Assembly (NCBI RefSeq): GCF_040115645.1 | Contig: NC_089542.1 | Location: forward strand, 2,356,001-2,420,000 | Direction of reading: 5' to 3' | DNA from: Euwallacea fornicatus | Lineage: Eukaryota; Arthropoda; Insecta; Coleoptera; Curculionidae | DNA length: 64,000 bases | Made by a program: the position numbers and the translations under genes | The notes under the pieces: generated by a model | What the model saw: only the letters and a program-made list of their open reading frames with translations | The model's database searches: none | What the model was told of the DNA's origin: nothing | Part shown: positions 59,498-64,000 of the stretch, piece by piece | How positions within the stretch are numbered: the first letter of the stretch is position 1 | How the letters are laid out: each line of letters starts with the position of its first letter

Positions 59498-60820
59498 ATG
59501 TTCAATGTTAATAAGACCCAACGCAAAGCCCTTTCTTCATAGGATAAGTTGAAAGTAATTTGTAAATTACAAAACGGTTGTGCAAACGCTCAAATTTATC
59601 AAGAGCATCGGCTTTCCAAGTCTACGGTATAAACCATTTAGGCTCAGAGGAACAAATATTTAAACGCACGAACACACACAAATTTATCAGTGAAAAAAAT
59701 TCGTGAACCAGAAAGAAAAGATGTGGATAAAGCTTTGGTCAAGCGGCTTTCATTACAACGGAGTCAAAATGTTCCTGTTTCTAGTGCCGTCTTGCAAGAA
59801 AAAGCAAATCAATTTGCAAGATTGTCCACTTCAATCCAGGAAGAAACATTCAGCGATACAGAGGATTTTAGCTGCATAACAGGATGGATTGAACGTTTAA
59901 AAAAAGAGGCACAATATACACAGTGGGAAAATTCATGATGAAGCTGACGATGTATCGACCGAAGTAACCAAAAATTGGCTTAAAGCAACTTGGCCACGTA
60001 TGAAACAGTTTTTTGTATTTTTTTTTTTTTTTAATTGAACATTACATTTTCCTACGTTTTATAGTATAGGGATTGCAACGACGGTATTCTAATAAGAATA
60101 TTTTTAATGGCAACGAAACTGGCGTCTTCTACAAAATGACACTTGTTAGAACTTTTAAATTCAAAAGGGGAAAATATTCTGGCGAAAAGTTGTCATAAGA
60201 AAGAATCACGGCTTGGATATGTGCAAACATGGATGAATCTGAAAAGAAGACGTTGCTTATGATGGGAAAATGAAAGTCGTCCAGATGCTTTTAAAATCCA
60301 CCTCGACTACCGGTAATTTATAAAGCTAATAAGGAAGGATGGACAACGTCAGACATTTTTATCGAATTCCTAAGAACCTGGGATGATGAACTAAAAAAAA
60401 AATAAAAGAAAAATGTTATTAGTTATCGATAACTGCCCTGCGCATTCAAAAACTGAAAATTTGCAATGGATCGAATTGGTTTTCCTTCTTCCTAATGTCA
60501 CTGCGACCTTGCACCCAATGGACCAAGGGATAATTTGATGTGTAAAATTGAATTATCGGAGACAGTTATAGTTAAAATTAATTGATGTTCATGATAAAAA
60601 AGTGGAATTTAAAATTTTACTATTGGAAGCAATTTTACTGTTTAATACAGTCTGGAGAAACGTGTCTCAGAAGACAGTTTCCAATTGTTTTAAACACGTT
60701 GGATTCAATGTTGAGGAAGAATATACAGACGAAGATGAACTCCCTCATGCACAATGGATTTTAACACAAAACAAGAGGGAAGAAACAAAATCACCCTTAA
60801 GCGAATGGGCCCAAGTCTAG
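59498..60820 (+). pseudogene. Tigger/pogo (CENP-B-like, DDE_1) transposase, full length but decayed
   Basis: From ATG 59498: NKTQRKALSS then DKLKVICKLQNGCANAQIYQ and LSKSTV (first helix-turn-helix of the CENP-B type). Next, 59690-59938, is the second half of the DNA-binding region: KIREPERKDVDKALVKRLSL, QRSQNVPVSSAVLQEKANQF, ITGWIERLKKE. The DDE core can be followed through several shifts: KNWLKATWPRM, NGNETGVFYKM (first acidic region, Asp lost), ITAWICANMDESEKK, TTSDIFIEFLRTWDDELKKK, LLVIDNCPAHSKTENLQWIE (second Asp) and PMDQGII (third). The C-terminus ends DELPHAQWILTQ...LSEWAQV with TAG at 60818-60820. Many stops and shifts; inactive. Confidence 0.87.
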
Positions 60821-60886
60821 CACGTTTGCCATTTTGAGGAAGTGAACTTAATACAACGAATGACAGGTTCTAGCCAAGTTCTACTG

Positions 60887-62536
60887 TATATGCATAATAA
60901 TAATAAGAGTCCATTTCATGATGAGTAGCATTTTCTACGTTTCCAGAACGTTATTTCATCCAATTATTAGTACTGAATACCCACATCTCCGTCTCTGGTG
61001 TAAATGGACGCTCAAAATTGTTTATTCTTGTAGCACTTGATGGGACCATTATGTATATCAAATTTACTAAAAGGATGCGTTCAGGAATGACTAACTGGCG
61101 TGAGTGTCCACCTGGCGAAAGACGGAGCAGATAAATAAACGATTGCTTTTAAAACACTCCGAACTTCTTGAACTATGGAAAAGAGGGATGAAAACGTTCA
61201 TCCATTTTCCAAGTCCATTTGAATTTTTCATAACACCCGAGAGGCGCATTGACAGCACACTCACACTTAGTCTATAATTTCTGCACCCGACACTGTTGAA
61301 CAAACTGAAGACCGCGTTCAAAAATTACAGTGAGTGTCCACCTAGAGGAAAGACCTCAGACAATTAAAAGGAAATAATTTACTTCTTCCATCTTTAATCT
61401 ATACGACAACTTAGTTGAAATGGAAGTCATTGACTCTTGAAACTCTTTTCCAACGAACAATTAAGTTTGCAATACCGCTCCTGAAATAAATTAAAATTAT
61501 ATTGAAGCTTAGCGGCCACGGGGACAGGGCTTCGAATCCGCTAATGACTTATTCGAAATTCATATCGCGTGTGTCCCGAATACACAATATTCCTGATTAA
61601 TATTTTCGCTCTTAATTAAAACGAACGCGGAATGCTCTCGGACGTGTTCGAGGAATACGAACTTTCGAAACGACATTAAATCTTCGATTATGGGAGTCTT
61701 GAAATTAGAACTTCTTCTGACGTAGGCTCTAGTCATCACCTCCAACCCTAAAAAATCCAACTCCGAGGCCCCTTTTCCCTTCGCGAGAATAATACCAATC
61801 ACACGGCCGGGTGCCCCGCGGAGGTTTATTATTTCGAAATCGCGTAACTAGATCGGAAATCCCCCTCTTGGCTTTTGATATTTTCGAATTTGATTTTTAT
61901 GCTGGCTGGTCACAAGCCACTCCTGCCTGCCACCGACGAGATAAATTACAGAAGGAGAGGAACGAGGGTTCTCATTGTGATAAACAATTTCCAAGTGAAA
62001 GAGACACGGTCGTCGACAATTTAAAAGCAGGGGCGTAGGTCGGTTTGTCTAACTGGCAGACTCTCCCCTACATAGGGTGCGCACTGCTCCAGGTAAATAC
62101 GGACGCGAATTGCGTATTCTTGAACACGGCCATGTGTTTGACTGTCGAAATCGCTTCTAAAAAATTGGTTTATTTTCGGAAATTTGATAAATTATATTGC
62201 TACAGTTCGGTTAGATAACTTTGGTATAACCTACAACACGGGAAACTTGCTAAAGTTGTAACAACACTTACTCTCGTAACGTAATTGCTGATCACGAACA
62301 TATTCGCATGTCAAAAGGTTGTGTTCATAACTTACGCATGCACAGGCTAAATGAGAGTGGCGACAAGGGATTTACTATAATGATATGCACAATTGAATGA
62401 TTCTATTTCTGGGCTTCTAAAGTGACACATATGACACTCCTAATGGAAATACGTCATCTGAATTACCACAAGAGGAAAGAAGTTCGCATTCACGTAACAT
62501 TTTACGATTTAACCGTATGATTTCTGTTCTGCGCGA
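60887..62536. other. No gene; a short direct repeat
   Basis: GTGAGTGTCCACCTGGCGAA at 61100 recurs as GTGAGTGTCCACCTAGAGGA at about 61331, both preceded by GCGTTCA and followed by AAGAC, 231 bp apart. No coding sequence recognised. Confidence 0.45.
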
Positions 62537-63920
62537 CAGAACAGAGAACACCTCGTAAAAGTGGTTTTATTTAAATAATTTTTATGTGGGAACACTAAAA
62601 ATAATTGAATTTTTAGTCATATTTATCAATGTGTTTATGAGTCATCAGGAATCTGAGTTTTTTCTATAAAAATTGCAATAACATATCAACAATGTAACTG
62701 GAAAATGTCATTTACTGGTGTAGAGTGTGTGTTTAGAAAGTGCCTTTAGATTAATCGATTATGTCTAGGCACAGAATGTAGCGAAATTTTCATCACTTGA
62801 GCGAGTTTGAGAGAGGTCGGATGGTGAGTCTACGAGAGGTTGATCGATCATTTAGGGAAATCGTCACTAGATTGAACCATAGTCTAAACACTATAGTGAG
62901 ATGCTGTCAGGCATGGTTCCAAAAAGACGAAACAGGCAGAAGGAGAGGTACTGGACAATTCCGAAGAACTACAGAACGCCAAGGTTGCCGCCTTCGAATT
63001 ATATCCCCAAGAGAGCCATCCCTGTCTCGCCGAGGATGCTGGCGGATCAGTGGTTTGCTAAGTATGGAAGGCCCATTGGGATTCGAATCATTTATCGCCG
63101 GATAAGGAATTTTGGACTGATTTCCTACCGTCCTCATCTCATGTTACCCCTCACCTTAAATCATCGTCACAATCCACTGCAATGGTGCAGAGAACGGATA
63201 CATTTAAATCTGGAATGGGATATCATCGCGTTCAGCACGAATCCAGATTCTGTTGGGGTATGCTTGATGATCGGATTAGAGTAAGAAGAAAATGGGGTGA
63301 AAGATTGAGTCTTCAATTTACAACACAGAAGCGTGTCCATCAGACTGCAGAGGTAATGGTTTGGGGTGCCATTGCATATGACAGCAGGTCACTTTTACTT
63401 TTCATTAGAGGCAGTATGATAGCTCAACGATACATCCAAGAAGTCTCGTTCCTTATCTGGAAACTCTTGTTAATCCAATTTTCCAACAAAACAGTACACG
63501 ACCACATGTGGCCAAAATCACTATGGACTTCTTTCAACAAAATTCAGTCAATTTACTATCTTGGCCACCTCGAGCTGCAGGCCTGTCACCCATTGACCAT
63601 GTACAGGATAGTGCGGGTGGAAGGTTGCATAATTTACTCCATCCCCCACAAACCTCAGCGACGTTATGTCATGCTATCCAGTTAGCCTAGAATGAGATCT
63701 TTCAAGAGGACAGCAGTCACCGCATCAGAGCCATGCCTAGGCGCCTATAGGAATATATAAGTCACCATGGATGACCTACATATTAAATTTTTTTTCCGGA
63801 TCATAAATAAATTTATTCAGTTTTTTAACGAATTTGTTTTATTTGTTTATTTGTTGTTAAAAAGATGCGTACCAAAAATTATTTAAATAAAACCATTTTT
63901 ACGGGGTGTTCTCTTTTCTA
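62537..63920 (+). mobile_element. Tc1-like transposon, 1.38 kb, TIRs about 55 bp
   Basis: CAGAACAGAGAACACCTCGT (62537) pairs with the right end read inward from 63920, TAGAAAAGAGAACACCCCGT. Both continue AAAARTGGTTTTATTTAAA then TAATTTTT. TA follows on the right. It encloses the Tc1-like transposase 62761-63786. Confidence 0.87.
62761..63786 (+). pseudogene. Tc1-like transposase, full length (342 codons span), frameshifted
   Basis: ATG 62761 to TAA 63784-63786 spans exactly 342 codons, the normal family length, and begins and ends in the same frame, with compensating shifts inside. N-terminal: HHLSEFERGRMVSLREVDRS and RLNHSLNTIVRCCQAWFQKD (helix-turn-helix), then, shifted, YRRIRNFGLISYRPHLMLPL. 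In the first catalytic motif FSDESRFC the Asp codon now reads His (QHESRFCWGM). EVMVWGAIAYDSRSLLLFIR follows. The second region (NPIFQQNSTRPHV-like) is damaged, and MDFFQQNSVNLLSWPPRAAG with LSPIDHV is the third. A stop at codon 7 and at least three frameshifts make it inactive. Confidence 0.87.
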
Positions 63921-64000
63921 TATCAAGTAGAATGCATAGTGACAAGTTCAGAAATTCATTCACGCAATGAGAGTGGTCTACCAATTCTTTGGGGGCCGAA

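Larger units (their letters stand above)
58894..60886 (+). mobile_element. pogo/Tigger-like transposon, 2.0 kb
   Basis: The left end CAGTAGAGGTCGGCTTCAAC (58894) and the right end, inward from 60886, CAGTAGAACTTGGCTAGAAC are inverted copies and resemble the Tigger terminus (CAGTAGARCYTCGGTTAT). TA follows on the right (60887-60888); on the left it reads CA. It encloses a plus-strand Tigger-type transposase and a cluster of subterminal repeats at 58912-59150. The size is as expected for an uninterrupted copy. Confidence 0.88.

Noticed and set aside
61528..61550. GCTTCGAATCCGC resembling a tRNA T-arm (B box)
   Set aside because: No acceptor stem, D-arm or anticodon arm can be folded around it.

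Overview
The window looks like gene-poor insect DNA, probably from a beetle. This rests on an insect-type trypsin gene with a 53-bp intron and on a heavy load of arthropod-style Tc1, mariner, pogo/Tigger and DUF4817-type transposons; the species cannot be told from sequence alone. Only one gene is clearly intact: a secreted trypsin on the minus strand at 57.4-58.35 kb, with its TATA box, one intron and poly(A) signal. Almost everything else that reads as protein is a decayed transposase.

Layout. 0-1.8 kb: a DUF4817-type transposase relic and a 5'-truncated Jockey-like retroposon with a 12-bp target duplication. 2.7-3.66 kb: a 102-bp tandem array in which every unit carries a splice-acceptor-like site and a short ORF. 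4.5-5.0 kb: a GAGA-rich, promoter-like stretch. 9.96-10.45 kb: an unrecognised broken coding region. 10.4-14.9 kb: a decayed dispersed repeat. 14.96-15.99 kb: a fold-back element with arms of about 300 bp. 18-18.6 kb: a transposase relic. 19.45-21.57 kb: a DUF4817-type transposon with terminal inverted repeats (TIRs) of about 235 bp, one of them split by a small poly(A) retroposon with a perfect 15-bp target duplication. 22.7-23.5 kb: a composite non-autonomous element. 30.06-31.55 kb: a Tc1-like element. 32.17-35.40 kb: a DUF4817-type transposon interrupted by a Tc1 element. 36.24-37.70 kb: a Tc1-like element with its catalytic region still open. 38.74-39.70 kb and 48.71-49.45 kb: deleted DUF4817-type elements. 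44.8 kb: a mariner C-terminus. 50.81-54.00 kb: a three-level nest (Tigger-like, then a non-autonomous element, then Tc1). 58.89-60.89 kb: a pogo/Tigger element with subterminal repeats. 62.54-63.92 kb: a Tc1-like element.

The genes do not form a pathway. The biology visible here is a history of transposition: at least four nested insertions can be ordered by TIRs, TA target sites and target duplications. No undescribed system is clearly shown. The most unusual structures are the 102-bp array, the long fold-back element and the three-level nest.
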